This document shows positions 26,377 through 34,978 of a stretch of DNA of 64,000 nucleotides, piece by piece (positions within the stretch are counted from its first letter, which is position 1; each line of letters opens with the position of its first letter). The DNA lies in NCBI RefSeq assembly GCF_022026395.1, contig NZ_CP041767.1, positions 2,636,501-2,700,500 on the forward strand, written 5' to 3'. The notes under the pieces were generated by a model, which ran no database searches, was not told the DNA's origin, and saw only the letters and a program-made list of their open reading frames with translations. The stretch is from Brevibacillus brevis. GTDB taxonomy: Bacteria; Bacillota; Bacilli; Brevibacillales; Brevibacillaceae. The position numbers were made by a program, and so were the translations under genes.

Positions 26377-26883
26377 ATGGAAATCAGATTTTTGGGACCA
26401 GAAGATGCAGAAGAGTTGGTAAAGATTAGACTGGAAGGGCTGCAAACAGATCCAGACGCATTCGGCTCTACCTATGAAGAGGCTATGCAGGTATCGATGG
26501 AAGAGTGGCGGCAAAGACTTTCTCAAGGGGATTCAGGCGATAGCGGCTATTTTGGTGCATTTGTGGAAGGACATCTGGCTGGCATCATCGGTTTTTTCCG
26601 CCACCGAGGGCTAAAAGCGAGACACAAAGCTTCTATCATCTCGATGTACGTTCGTGAAGTCTATCGCGGGACAGGTGTCGCACAAGCGCTCATGCAGGCA
26701 GAACTTGCCTACTTAAAGGAGCGGGGAGATATTGATACGGTACAACTCGCTGTCGTTACGACCAATCCGGCTGCCATTCGTCTTTATGAGAAAATGGGCT
26801 TTATTCCATATGGGTTAGAAAAGCGTGCACTGAAAAATGGCGATCAATACTTTGATGAGAGCCACATGTATATTCTTTTATAG
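26377..26883 (+). CDS. GNAT family N-acetyltransferase
   Basis: 168 residues covering one complete GNAT fold. The acetyl-CoA loop is V-Y-R-G-T-G-V-A-Q-A-L (about 96-106), matching Q/R-x-x-G-x-G/A, and the N-P-A-A-I-R-L-Y-E-K-M-G-F motif near the C terminus is typical of RimI-like enzymes. Start ATG 26377 after AGGAGAGGTG; a GTG 33 bases upstream lacks a site. Acceptor unknown. Monocistronic, with a shared terminator facing leuD. Confidence 0.88.
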   Translation: MEIRFLGPEDAEELVKIRLEGLQTDPDAFGSTYEEAMQVSMEEWRQRLSQGDSGDSGYFGAFVEGHLAGIIGFFRHRGLKARHKASIISMYVREVYRGTGVAQALMQAELAYLKERGDIDTVQLAVVTTNPAAIRLYEKMGFIPYGLEKRALKNGDQYFDESHMYILL

Positions 26884-26889
26884 AACATG

Positions 26890-26930
26890 AAAAAAGCGAA
26901 GGCTCACATTAGCGGATGCCTTCGCTTTTT
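26890..26930. terminator. bidirectional terminator between GNAT and leuD
   Basis: AAAAAGCGAAGGC / GCCTTCGCTTTTT, T-rich on both strands, between converging genes. Confidence 0.9.
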
Positions 26931-26956
26931 CTATGCGCTACGCTATGGATGGAAGC

Positions 26957-27541
26957 TTATCGGCTTGCCTCGTATGCAGCGATCTTATCTTCATACTGCA
27001 ACGTAATTCCAATATCGTCGAGACCATTCAGCAGGCAGTAACGACGATAGGCGTCTACCTCGAACGGGTAGGAGAGACCTTCACTGTCACGAACAACTTG
27101 TTCTTGCAGATCGATGGTCAGCTGGTAGTTTGGCTTGTTTTCGGCACGGTTGAACAGCTCATCGACTTGCTCTTCACTCAACTTGATCGGCAGGATGCCG
27201 TTTTTGAAGCAGTTGTTGTAAAAAATGTCCGCAAAGGATGGAGCTATCACACAGCGGAAGCCATAATCAAGGAGTGCCCATGGCGCATGCTCACGAGAGG
27301 AGCCACAGCCAAAATTGTTGCGGGCAAGAAGGACAGTAGACTCCTTGTATGCAGGCGTATTCAGAATGAACGAATCGATGGGCGCACCATCGACAGTAAA
27401 GCGCCATTCATAGAACAGGAATTGACCAAAACCGCTGCGTTCAATGCGCTTCAAGAACTGCTTAGGGATAATTGCATCCGTATCTACGTTTACACGATCG
27501 AGTGGGGCTACCACTCCGGTGTGGATGACAAATGGATTCAT
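26957..27541 (-). CDS. leuD: 3-isopropylmalate dehydratase small subunit
   Basis: 194 residues, the swivelling domain of isopropylmalate isomerase in leucine synthesis. It begins [19 protein letters not shown] and contains [15 protein letters not shown], the conserved loop that contributes to the active site. It works as a heterodimer with LeuC, whose gene overlaps by four bases. leuA and leuB are not in the window. Confidence 0.96.
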   Translation of the reverse strand: MNPFVIHTGVVAPLDRVNVDTDAIIPKQFLKRIERSGFGQFLFYEWRFTVDGAPIDSFILNTPAYKESTVLLARNNFGCGSSREHAPWALLDYGFRCVIAPSFADIFYNNCFKNGILPIKLSEEQVDELFNRAENKPNYQLTIDLQEQVVRDSEGLSYPFEVDAYRRYCLLNGLDDIGITLQYEDKIAAYEASR

Positions 27542-28971
27542 TGGAAGACCTCCTTGCTAGCGTTCTCGTTTTTCCATTCACGAACATCTACGAAGTGACC
27601 TGCGATAGCTGCTGCTGCCGCCATTTCCGGGCTGACCAGATGTGTCCGTCCGCCGCGTCCTTGACGTCCTTCGAAGTTCCGGTTTGAGGTAGAAGCACAA
27701 CGCTCACCCTCGGACAGGATATCCGGGTTCATTGCCAGACACATGGAGCAACCAGATTCGCGCCAGTCAAAGCCAGCTTCTTGAAAAATGAGGTGCAAGC
27801 CTTCTTGCTCAGCGAGCTGCTTAACTGCCTGAGAGCCAGGAACGACCATCGCGTGTACGGAAGGGGAGACCTTGCGTCCTTTTGCCACTTCGGCTGCCTT
27901 GCGCAAGTCTTCGATCCGACCGTTTGTACAGGAGCCGATAAAGACGCGATCGATTTTGATTTCGCTCATAGGAGTGCCAGGGGCAAGGTCCATGTACGCC
28001 AGAGCATCCTGGGCCGCTTTGCGCTGTGCGGCTGTCTCGAATGACTCAGGACTTGGAACAGTGCTCGTAATGTTCGTCCCCATACCAGGGCTCGTTCCCC
28101 ATGTCACTTGCGGTGCGATCTCAGCTGCCTCGATTTCTACACAGGCATCAAACACAGCGCCTTCGTCCGTGCACAGCTCTTTCCAAGCCTCAACAGCTGC
28201 AAGGAAATCTTCCCCTTGCGGAACATAACGCTTGCCTTTCAGGTAATCAAACGTAGTCTGGTCAGGAGCGATTAAGCCAGCACGAGCGCCACCTTCAATC
28301 GTCATGTTGCATACCGTCATGCGTTCTTCCATGGTCAGGTTGCGGATCGCAGCACCTGTGTATTCTACGACGTAGCCAGTTGCAAAGTCAGTTCCGTATT
28401 TTGCGATAATCGCCAAAATTAAATCTTTTGCACTGACACCGAATGGCAGGTCGCCGTTTACGCGCACTTCCATCGTTTTTGGTTTGGATTGCTGCAAGCA
28501 TTGTGTTGCGAGTACATGCTCCACCTCACTGGTACCAATACCGAAGGCGAGGGCACCAAATGCTCCGTGAGTGGAGGTGTGGCTATCACCGCAGACAATT
28601 GTTTTGCCTGGATGTGTGAGTCCGAGCTCAGGACCAATGACGTGGACGATCCCTTGATCCGGGCTATTCAGATCCGCGAGTGTAATCCCGAACTCCGCAC
28701 AGTTCGCCGTCAAGGTTTCCATTTGTTGACGAGAAATTGGATCCTTGACATTAAAACGGTCAGCAGTCGGTACGTTGTGGTCCATGGTTGCGAAGGTAAG
28801 CTCTGGACGACGTACTTTGCGGCCAGCCAAGCGGAGTCCTTCAAAGGCTTGCGGCGAAGTCACCTCGTGAACCAGGTGCAGGTCGATATACAAAAGGCTC
28901 GGCTTGCCTGCCTCTTCGTGAATAACGTGATTGTCCCAAATCTTTTCAAACATCGTACGGGCTGTCATCAT
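27538..28971 (-). CDS. leuC: 3-isopropylmalate dehydratase large subunit
   Basis: 477 residues, aconitase superfamily. It isomerises 2- to 3-isopropylmalate with a [4Fe-4S] cluster. The three cluster ligands are Cys348 (IGSCTNGR), Cys408 and Cys411 (SGCSMC), and substrate residues such as [12 protein letters not shown] are present. ATG at 28971 follows GGAGG. It is transcribed away from the LysR-type gene, a usual arrangement for regulator and target. Being separated from leuA/leuB may let these iron-sulfur genes be controlled on their own. Confidence 0.96.
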   Translation of the reverse strand: MMTARTMFEKIWDNHVIHEEAGKPSLLYIDLHLVHEVTSPQAFEGLRLAGRKVRRPELTFATMDHNVPTADRFNVKDPISRQQMETLTANCAEFGITLADLNSPDQGIVHVIGPELGLTHPGKTIVCGDSHTSTHGAFGALAFGIGTSEVEHVLATQCLQQSKPKTMEVRVNGDLPFGVSAKDLILAIIAKYGTDFATGYVVEYTGAAIRNLTMEERMTVCNMTIEGGARAGLIAPDQTTFDYLKGKRYVPQGEDFLAAVEAWKELCTDEGAVFDACVEIEAAEIAPQVTWGTSPGMGTNITSTVPSPESFETAAQRKAAQDALAYMDLAPGTPMSEIKIDRVFIGSCTNGRIEDLRKAAEVAKGRKVSPSVHAMVVPGSQAVKQLAEQEGLHLIFQEAGFDWRESGCSMCLAMNPDILSEGERCASTSNRNFEGRQGRGGRTHLVSPEMAAAAAIAGHFVDVREWKNENASKEVFQ

Positions 28972-29004
28972 GTTTTCCTCCTTCGTTCAAAAACTCTTAA
29001 CAAG

Positions 29005-29033
29005 GTTGTAACATGGCAAAGAGAATAGTTCAA
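29005..29033 (-). promoter_or_regulatory. probable leuCD promoter
   Basis: On the minus strand: TTGAAC (29033-29028), 17-base spacer, TACAAC (29010-29005), 34 bases before the leuC start. The boxes are mediocre, as expected for an activated promoter. Confidence 0.5.
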
Positions 29034-29035
29034 AG

Positions 29036-29050
29036 ATATAATAATTATAA
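29036..29050. promoter_or_regulatory. PerR/Fur-like or LysR-type operator between leuC and lysR
   Basis: TATAATAATTATAA fits the PerR box TTATAAT-N-ATTATAA at 13 of 14 fixed positions, and also fits the T-N11-A dyad of LysR sites. It covers the likely -10 (TATAAT) of the regulator gene and sits just upstream of the leuC -35. Confidence 0.45.
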
Positions 29051-29082
29051 GAAGGATAGTTTTTGCCTATCGGGAGGTCTAT

Positions 29083-29970
29083 ATGGAGTTACGACAAATT
29101 CGTTATGTACTTGCTGTTGCGGAAGAACGCAGTTTCTCCCGTGCAGCCAATCGATTACATTTGGCCCAACCGTCGTTGAGTCAACAAATTGCGAAGCTGG
29201 AGAAAATACTCGGTGTCAGCTTGTTCCATCGCTTGCCGCAGCACGTAGAACTGACTGATGCGGGCCAACGCTTCATACAGGTGGCGCAAACGCTCGTCGA
29301 CATGTCAGAGGGGCTAGAGAGGGAAATGCGCGCTTATGCCGTAGGTGAAAGTGGCAAATTGTTAGTCGGAAGTTTACCGATCACAGGGGCGTACGTGCTT
29401 CCAAGGGTGTTGCCTACGTTTACACAGCAATTTCCAGGTGTCGAGCTGCAATTGATGGAGGAAACGTCGAGTCATTTGGAGCAGCTACTTGTGCGGGGGA
29501 AAATTGATGTCAGCCTACTAACCATGCCCATTAGTGATCCGTCTCTGGAAATCATCCCCGCAATCAACGAAGAAATCTTTTTGGCGGTACCAGCCAATCA
29601 TCCGCTCGCGAAACGAAAAGAAGTCGATCTCGCGGAGGTAGCCGATCAGCCTTTTATCCTGTTAAAAGAGGGGCAAGGCTTCCGCACGATCTCGCTTCGG
29701 CTCTGTGAGCAGGCGGGATTCCGACCGCGAATCGTGTTTGAGAGCTCAAACATCCAGACGGCTCAGTCACTTGTTGCAGCAGGCATGGGGTTGTCGTTTG
29801 CACCGAAAATGATTACACTCGCACCCGGAACGATCGAACCGCCAACTTATGTTCGGATAAAAACAAAACCTTCACGCACACTCGTCGTGGCGTATCGTAA
29901 GGACAAACCGCTGTCACGCCCGGCTGAAGCGTTTGTACGATGTCTCATTGAGCAGGGTGGAAAAATATAA
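29083..29970 (+). CDS. LysR family transcriptional regulator
   Basis: 295 residues, full length. N-terminal winged helix (1-60) with the typical MELRQIRYVLAVAEERSFSRAA start and LAQPSLSQQIAKLE recognition helix. The effector-binding domain (about 90-290) has the periplasmic-binding-protein fold, similar to the CynR/GltC branch. ATG at 29083 follows CGGGAGG. It is divergent from leuCD with 111 bases between the starts, so control of leuCD is the natural guess. The inducer is unknown. Confidence 0.92.
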   Translation: MELRQIRYVLAVAEERSFSRAANRLHLAQPSLSQQIAKLEKILGVSLFHRLPQHVELTDAGQRFIQVAQTLVDMSEGLEREMRAYAVGESGKLLVGSLPITGAYVLPRVLPTFTQQFPGVELQLMEETSSHLEQLLVRGKIDVSLLTMPISDPSLEIIPAINEEIFLAVPANHPLAKRKEVDLAEVADQPFILLKEGQGFRTISLRLCEQAGFRPRIVFESSNIQTAQSLVAAGMGLSFAPKMITLAPGTIEPPTYVRIKTKPSRTLVVAYRKDKPLSRPAEAFVRCLIEQGGKI

Positions 29971-29981
29971 AGGCAAACAAG

Positions 29982-30022
29982 AAACCCAGTCGCCGCAGTC
30001 ATTTGCGAACACTGGGTTTTTC
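29982..30022. terminator. bidirectional terminator between lysR and sortase genes
   Basis: AAACCCAGT / ACTGGGTTT with a long loop, flanked by T-rich ends on both strands. The right arm lies in the last codons of the sortase gene. Confidence 0.75.
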
Positions 30023-30688
30023 ATCTTGCGGTTTTGTATCTTGAACAAGTTCGGAAAAGACGACGAGCCTTTGAGCGTGTTCCTGTGTTTTCTTGTTAAA
30101 TTTGCCGGAGCAGGTAATCAAATTCAGATGGGAGCTCTCAGCCTTCCCAAAAATCTGATCGATGGGGGCCTCGGCTGTCTGGAAGCTATCTACTTTGCGA
30201 ACCTGGAAGGTTAGCGTCCTTCCTTTTGCTTCACGCACTCTGATTTTGTCGCCGGGCTTTAGTTTTTTCAGATGGTAAAAAACAGCTGGACCCGTATAAT
30301 GATCAAAATGGCCGGCGATCACTGCATTCCCCTTCATCCCGGGCTTTGTCCATGGCGCCAAAATACCGACGCGATCAAAAGCCTTTGGGACGTCCATTTG
30401 CCCATTCGGTAAAACGCCAACCGGTTCTACACGAGTTTGAAGGTTCAGTTTTGGAATATGTAGAAGGGTTGGCATGATTCCGTCTGGAAGAGGAGGGGCA
30501 GGAAGGAACGTCGGTTGAGGGGGCAGCGAGGGACCATAAACGGTAACCGTTTGTTTGATATGAATGGGCCCTGCTGGTTTTTGTATGGTACTTGCAATTT
30601 TTGGAGCTTCGACAGGTTCTTTAGTTGTATGGCCGCAACCAATTGTAACCAAACTAATGAATAGTAGGGACCCGAGCAGTTTTTTCAT
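29999..30688 (-). CDS. lipoprotein class F-like sortase
   Basis: 229 residues. A cysteine transpeptidase of the sortase superfamily, acting outside the membrane. Signal peptide 1-17 ends in lipobox V-T-I-G-C18, so it is predicted to be a lipoprotein, whereas most sortases have a transmembrane anchor. A Pro-rich linker (about 50-72) precedes the beta-barrel core. Active-site residues are His127 (AGHFDH), Cys193 (LITCSG) and Arg207 (QRLVVF). The core pattern L-P-N-G-Q-M-D-V-P and W-T-K-P-G-x-x-G-N-A-V-I-A-G-H fits class F/D enzymes. I start at ATG 30688, where the signal peptide begins. It has only a weak ribosome site and lies 12 bases after a hairpin, while an ATG at 30736 would read through the preceding gene's stop region. 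Likely substrate: the gene just upstream. Confidence 0.85.
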   Translation of the reverse strand: MKKLLGSLLFISLVTIGCGHTTKEPVEAPKIASTIQKPAGPIHIKQTVTVYGPSLPPQPTFLPAPPLPDGIMPTLLHIPKLNLQTRVEPVGVLPNGQMDVPKAFDRVGILAPWTKPGMKGNAVIAGHFDHYTGPAVFYHLKKLKPGDKIRVREAKGRTLTFQVRKVDSFQTAEAPIDQIFGKAESSHLNLITCSGKFNKKTQEHAQRLVVFSELVQDTKPQDEKPSVRK

Positions 30689-30692
30689 AGGC

Positions 30693-30721
30693 TGCAAAGA
30701 AAAGGGGGAAGCTCCCCCTTT
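30693..30721 (-). terminator. hairpin between His-rich gene and sortase gene
   Basis: On the minus strand AAAGGGGGA-GCT-TCCCCCTTT followed by TCTTT, starting at the stop codon of the His-rich gene. It looks like a terminator or attenuator that would reduce sortase expression relative to the upstream gene. The sortase start follows directly. Confidence 0.75.
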
Positions 30722-30938
30722 AATTGCTTGCTCCACCCATACCGGTTTTCGGCATAGCCTTGATATGCACTTTGCCTTTATGTGCCTTGGTTTTCATATG
30801 GTGAGCTTTGGTCTTCATATGATGCGCTTTTGTTTGTACCTTGTGGTGTTTCTTGTGACCGTCATGAGTCTCAGCAGATACAGGAATTGCAGTAGTTACC
30901 AAGCATGCAACCATCAACAAAGCAGCGAATTTCTTCAT
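30720..30938 (-). CDS. small secreted His-rich protein, candidate sortase substrate
   Basis: 72 residues. Signal peptide 1-22 (A-I-P-V-S-A cut site), then a strongly basic His/Lys region with about two and a half copies of T-K-A-H-H-M-K (residues 36-54), then the C terminus MPKTGMGGASN. MPKTG (62-66) matches the L/M-P-x-T-G sortase signal, yet the usual hydrophobic helix and basic tail after it are missing. The sortase gene lies immediately downstream on the same strand. ATG at 30938 follows GGAAGGTG; an ATG 9 bases upstream is less well spaced. The histidines suggest metal binding. Pairing with the sortase is inference. Confidence 0.82.
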   Translation of the reverse strand: MKKFAALLMVACLVTTAIPVSAETHDGHKKHHKVQTKAHHMKTKAHHMKTKAHKGKVHIKAMPKTGMGGASN

Positions 30939-31088
30939 GAGTAGCACCTTCCTTAAAAATTATTGGCTTACAACCACTAGGATTTCCGTTTGCTCGTTTG
31001 TTAGTGATGGCAATTGTTTCTCCTAAACGTCCCAAACAGCCCACACCTGTGGTACACTATTTCCAAATCATTCTGGGAGGAAGATAAC

Positions 31089-31436
31089 ATGAGAGAAATT
31101 AAGACAGAAGCTGAGTTCGAGCAAGTAATCGCAGCAACCAAGCCAGTCATCGTCAAATTCTTCACGGATTGGTGCCCAGATTGTCATCGGATTGATCCAT
31201 TCATGCCTGCCGTGGAGGAAAAATACAAAGAACAGCTGGATATGATCGAAGTCAACCGGGATACTCTCCCGGACCTGTCCGAAAAGTACGATGTCTTCGG
31301 GATTCCAAGCTTTATTGCGTTCCATAATGGAAAAGAACTGGTTCGCTTCGTAAGCAAGCTCGGAAAGAGTCGTGAGGAGATCGAGCATTTCCTGGACCGT
31401 GCTATTCAAGTCAGTAAAGGTCTCGAGCAAGCATAA
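31089..31436 (+). CDS. thioredoxin-like protein
   Basis: 115 residues, a single thioredoxin fold without signal peptide. Active-site W28-C29-P30-D31-C32 (CPDC instead of CGPC) is preceded by V-I-V-K-F-F-T-D, and the cis-proline loop is F-G-I-P-S-F. The CPDC motif is common in YdbP/YtpP-type thioredoxins of Bacillales. ATG 31089 follows GGGAGGAAG; an in-frame upstream ATG at 31014 has no site. It is followed 33 bases later by an RluA-type gene in the same direction. Confidence 0.9.
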   Translation: MREIKTEAEFEQVIAATKPVIVKFFTDWCPDCHRIDPFMPAVEEKYKEQLDMIEVNRDTLPDLSEKYDVFGIPSFIAFHNGKELVRFVSKLGKSREEIEHFLDRAIQVSKGLEQA

Positions 31437-31469
31437 TTGCATGAACATCGAACAGGGAGATAGACAGAA

Positions 31470-32378
31470 ATGTTATTCATGAAAAAAGAAGGGGAATGGC
31501 TCGTTGCTCATTTACGAGACAATGACGATGCTATCCCGATTGGGAACCTGCTGCGCGAAGTGTGGAAGCTGCCTCGCAAGCAGGTCCATCTTTTATTCCA
31601 AAACAAAGAAGTGCTGCTGGACGGTGCACCTGTTGCTCAGCATGTTGCTGGAAAAGCAGGGCAGGAAATTCGCCTGCGGATGTGCAAGCCTGAGCCATTG
31701 GGGCTCGATCCGGCCAGTGAAGCACCGGAGATCTTGTACGAGGATGATCATTTGCTCATCGTGAATAAGCCGGTTGGCCTTCTGTTGCATCCGACCGAAC
31801 GCTATCATCATGTGACGTTGGATCATCTTGTGTCGGGGCACTTTTTCCGTACGGGTTTGGAGGCAAAGGTCCGTCATGTCCATCGACTGGATCAAGATAC
31901 GTCAGGCGTCGTCCTGTACGCGAAGCATGCGTGGGCCTCTGCACTTTTAGATGAAATGCTGCGTGAACGCACAATCAAGCGTACATACGTCGCGTATGTT
32001 TCGGGGCGAATGCCCAAAGAGCGCGGAAAAATTAATGAACCGATCGGGAAAGATCGGAACCATGGGACCCGCAGAAGGGTCACACCTAACGGCGACCCAG
32101 CGATTACCCATTATCAGGTGAAAGAACGTTTTCAAACAGCTACGAAAGTAGAATGTCAATTAGAGACCGGGAGAACCCATCAAATTCGCGTTCACTTCAG
32201 TCATATTGGGCACCCGCTTTTAGGGGATGAACTGTATGGTGGCAAGTGTGAACTCATTAAACGACAAGCGCTCCACGCAGCAGTGCTCAAATTTGTGCAT
32301 CCATTCGGAGGAGAAGTCATCGAAGTCACGGCTCCGTTGCCACTCGATCTGTTTCATTTGGAAAAGAAGCTGAGATAA
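31470..32378 (+). CDS. RluA family pseudouridine synthase
   Basis: 302 residues. It converts specific uridines in rRNA or tRNA to pseudouridine. The N-terminal segment (1-85) resembles an S4-like RNA-binding part; the catalytic domain has HRLDQDTSG with catalytic Asp141, and the later GRTHQIRVHFSHIGHPLLGD motif is complete. It resembles YjbO/YhcT-like enzymes of Bacillus. ATG 31470 after GGGAGA, with another in-frame ATG nine bases later. The target site cannot be told from sequence. Confidence 0.92.
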   Translation: MLFMKKEGEWLVAHLRDNDDAIPIGNLLREVWKLPRKQVHLLFQNKEVLLDGAPVAQHVAGKAGQEIRLRMCKPEPLGLDPASEAPEILYEDDHLLIVNKPVGLLLHPTERYHHVTLDHLVSGHFFRTGLEAKVRHVHRLDQDTSGVVLYAKHAWASALLDEMLRERTIKRTYVAYVSGRMPKERGKINEPIGKDRNHGTRRRVTPNGDPAITHYQVKERFQTATKVECQLETGRTHQIRVHFSHIGHPLLGDELYGGKCELIKRQALHAAVLKFVHPFGGEVIEVTAPLPLDLFHLEKKLR

Positions 32379-32437
32379 TCGCCATTTGACGACGGACTGA
32401 ATAAACTGCCAAGGAGGAAACGAGAGAGGGTGGTCTT

Positions 32438-33556
32438 TTGAAACGACCCATAATCGGCATCTTGACTTGGCGGGAAGGCAAACGTTTTGCAGAGCCAACC
32501 TATTTTCGGCGACTGCTCAAGGCTGGACAAGAACTGGGCTGTACCGTTTTCCTGTTTTCACCAAACGATGTACTTGGAGCCGGCAAACAGGTGAGAGGGT
32601 ATGTCCCGGGGAAGAGTGGCGGCTGGCAAGCAAGGATATTTGACCGTCCAGACGCTGTTTTCGACCGATACCGCTATACACCGACACAATCGTTTAAGAA
32701 CTATGTGGCCTTTCGGCGGACGAGTAATTTTTTGTACGCAAACAATCGCTTGGCAAACAAATGGCGTGTACATGAGGTGCTACATCGGGACCCCAGAATG
32801 CATCGGTGGCTTCCGGAGACGCACCTGTACAACCGACACAGCTTGGCCAACATGCTAGGCAAGCATCCATTGCTCTACGTAAAGCCACTCAATGGAACAG
32901 GGGGACGAAACATCCTGTCCATTGAAAAGCGTGGCGACGAACTTCGACTGCTCGGCCGGAACAAGCAAAGGGCGAAAGTGTCCACAGTAGTAAAAGACAA
33001 AGCCGCTGCCCAGAGATGGGTAGATCGTTGGACGAGACAGGAGAAATACATCGTTCAGCAAGGGCTTCGTTTGCAGTTGGTTCCTTCGCGGGCAGTAGAC
33101 ATGCGTCTCTTGATTCAAAAGAATGGGCAGGGAGAATGGAGCATTACAGGCCATGGGATTCGCGTAGGTCCAGAGCGCAGTGCCACCTCTAATCTGCATG
33201 GCGGCGGAAAAGCGATTCCTGTATCGGTATTTCTCCGACCGAGGTTTGGGGAGGAACGTACCGCGCAGATCGTGCATGATTGCGAGCAGCTCGCTTTTCA
33301 AACAGCGGAAACCCTCGAGGATCATTTTGGACGGATGGTTGAATTTGGACTAGATATTGGCATCGATGTAGAGGGGCGCGCGTGGCTGATCGAAGTGAAT
33401 CCCAAACCAGCTCGGGAAATTTTCCGGGAGATGGGGGCAATGGAGCAGTACAAGGATGCCATTACTCGCCCGCTTGAATACGCCATCTACCTAGCCAAAA
33501 CACAGGGACGCGAAGGTCGCGAGCCACTGTTGAAGAGAAAAGTCGCCAGGGGATAG
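32438..33556 (+). CDS. YheC/YheD family ATP-grasp protein (spore coat associated)
   Basis: 372 residues. N-terminal domain (1-115) begins P-I-I-G-I-L-T-W-R-E-G; an ATP-grasp-like C-terminal domain follows with K-P-L-N-G-T-G-G-R-N-I (about 149-159), D-M-R-L-L-I-Q and E-V-N-P-K-P. This is the architecture of YheC/YheD, proteins linked with the spore coat in Bacillus subtilis. The ligated substrate is unknown. Start is TTG 32438 after GAGAGGG, giving the conserved start. A late sporulation promoter is expected but I could not place one. Confidence 0.87.
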   Translation: MKRPIIGILTWREGKRFAEPTYFRRLLKAGQELGCTVFLFSPNDVLGAGKQVRGYVPGKSGGWQARIFDRPDAVFDRYRYTPTQSFKNYVAFRRTSNFLYANNRLANKWRVHEVLHRDPRMHRWLPETHLYNRHSLANMLGKHPLLYVKPLNGTGGRNILSIEKRGDELRLLGRNKQRAKVSTVVKDKAAAQRWVDRWTRQEKYIVQQGLRLQLVPSRAVDMRLLIQKNGQGEWSITGHGIRVGPERSATSNLHGGGKAIPVSVFLRPRFGEERTAQIVHDCEQLAFQTAETLEDHFGRMVEFGLDIGIDVEGRAWLIEVNPKPAREIFREMGAMEQYKDAITRPLEYAIYLAKTQGREGREPLLKRKVARG

Positions 33557-33560
33557 TGTG

Positions 33561-33617
33561 AAAAAAGAACAGCGGCAGCCAGGGACAATGTCTGAAGCCA
33601 GTCCTCGCCTGCCGCTG
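33561..33617 (-). terminator. intrinsic terminator of VOC gene
   Basis: Stem CAGCGGCAG / CTGCCGCTG with a long loop; on the minus strand it is followed by GTTCTTTTTT. The plus strand lacks a T-run. Confidence 0.75.
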
Positions 33618-33622
33618 TATTG

Positions 33623-34423
33623 CTAGGTGGAGATGGAAAGTGGTAATTGCAATTTGCTCGGGATGTCAGGGGCGAAATCGGGGGTATGAATAACAGAAAA
33701 AGAGTATCCTTCCCGGACGAATGTAAGCTCATGAGCATCCGAATGGAAGAGGACGTTACTTTTTTCAAAGCGCCTCCGCACCTTTTGCAGGAACGTTTGG
33801 TCAGGCGTTCCAAAAGTCACGTGCATTTTTGGTGGTAGCGCTTTCATCGCGATGGGAATCCAAGGCCTTTTTTTCCATGTGGCTACGATATGTGCCGTTC
33901 CCCCGATGACGAAGTTAAAAATTTCGCCATCCTCGTAAGTTTTCAGGCTTAGATTCGATTTTAGCCATTGCGTAAAAACAGGCACACTTTCTACGGGACA
34001 GCCCACTTCCCGTAAATACAAAATGTGCAGGGGAGTGGATGGCATAATGACCTTTTCTGACACATAGTCGTGGGCAATAATCTCAAGAAGATTCCCGTCT
34101 CCATCGCGGAAATACAGGTTCATCCGTCCTTTTTCCTGATCAATGTCATGCCCATCCTCCCATCGAACAATCAACAGACCAGATTCTCTGATCTTTTTCG
34201 CTGATTCATGAAAAAGGGTATAAGGCACTTGAAAAGTAATATGGGCGGGGGAGATTGGTTCATACACTTCATCAAAGGTTAAACGAAAATCGGGTGTGAC
34301 TTGAAACGTAATCTGTTTGTCTGATTGAGACAAAATTGGAAAACCGAGACGGTCTGCGTAAACCTGGTGAACTCCTTGGATGGACACCGTTCGTAAGGTT
34401 AATTTAGAAAAGTGCGTAATCAC
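33623..34423 (-). CDS. VOC (glyoxalase/dioxygenase) family protein
   Basis: 266 residues with two halves of the VOC beta-alpha-beta type. The first runs from about 5-120 with a metal-side motif F-R-D-G-D-G-N-L-L-E-I; the second (about 125-255) is more diverged. The overall shape resembles two-domain glyoxalase-like proteins such as CatE relatives, but with degenerate metal ligands, so enzyme activity is uncertain. Start is GTG 34423 behind AAAGGTGATG; an ATG at 34430 is out of frame. An 18-bp palindrome lies just upstream. Confidence 0.8.
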   Translation of the reverse strand: MITHFSKLTLRTVSIQGVHQVYADRLGFPILSQSDKQITFQVTPDFRLTFDEVYEPISPAHITFQVPYTLFHESAKKIRESGLLIVRWEDGHDIDQEKGRMNLYFRDGDGNLLEIIAHDYVSEKVIMPSTPLHILYLREVGCPVESVPVFTQWLKSNLSLKTYEDGEIFNFVIGGTAHIVATWKKRPWIPIAMKALPPKMHVTFGTPDQTFLQKVRRRFEKSNVLFHSDAHELTFVREGYSFSVIHTPDFAPDIPSKLQLPLSIST

Positions 34424-34452
34424 CTGCCATCACCTTTTCCTATAAAAAGATA

Positions 34453-34470
34453 ACATAATATAAATTATGT
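34453..34470. promoter_or_regulatory. palindrome ACATAAT-N4-ATTATGT upstream of VOC gene
   Basis: Perfect 7-bp arms with a four-base centre, 30 bases before the VOC start codon. A second copy with identical arms lies at 37012-37029. It may be an operator, but AT-rich dyads can arise by chance. Confidence 0.4.
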
Positions 34471-34507
34471 ATACTCATTCGGTTCACACTGTTGCTAGAC
34501 AATCTTC

Positions 34508-34960
34508 TCAAATATCTTGGGAGAGGCGAACCATATCTATCACCTGAATCCCGTTTTCGTAAATCTCTTCTTCATAATGCCGCAAGAAAAAGTCCCGATC
34601 GATCCAATTCATGCGAAATCCACACTTTTGATACAGGGCGAGCTGACTCACACTAGAATTCCCTGTTCCGACCTCGATTGTCTTATAACCGAGAGATTTG
34701 GCTACTGCTATGGAATGAAGAACGAGCTTTTTGCCAATGCCCTTGCCATGATAGGCTTCATCGACTGCAACATTCACGAGTTCAATCGTATCCGGTCTGG
34801 TTGGTATCAAGACGTAGACACCTACGATGCTCTCCTCCAGAACAGCGACATAGCAATGACCTCTTTGTAAATAATCCTCCACCAATCTGACAGAGGGGTC
34901 AGCCAATAAGAGTAAATCCATTGGTGGTTGTTCCTGTGCTGCAAGCTTGCGAATTTCCAT
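34508..34960 (-). CDS. GNAT family N-acetyltransferase
   Basis: 150 residues, one GNAT domain. The acetyl-CoA loop is E-A-Y-H-G-K-G-I-G-K-K-L (about 68-79), and the later A-L-Y-Q-K-C-G-F motif is standard. ATG follows GGAGGAG. It is 18 bases downstream of the NUDIX gene on the minus strand, so the two form an operon. The acceptor is unknown. Confidence 0.9.
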   Translation of the reverse strand: MEIRKLAAQEQPPMDLLLLADPSVRLVEDYLQRGHCYVAVLEESIVGVYVLIPTRPDTIELVNVAVDEAYHGKGIGKKLVLHSIAVAKSLGYKTIEVGTGNSSVSQLALYQKCGFRMNWIDRDFFLRHYEEEIYENGIQVIDMVRLSQDI

Positions 34961-34978
34961 CCGTGTTTCTCCTCCGAT

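Noticed and set aside
26933..27598. A 221-codon plus-strand open frame
   Set aside because: It is antisense to leuD and the end of leuC, which have complete conserved motifs and ribosome sites; the frame has none.
30939..31088. Riboswitch-like leader (CACTA / TAGTG stem with GCAAAC) upstream of the His-rich gene
   Set aside because: Only fragments resemble a cyclic-di-GMP riboswitch; the conserved core cannot be matched.
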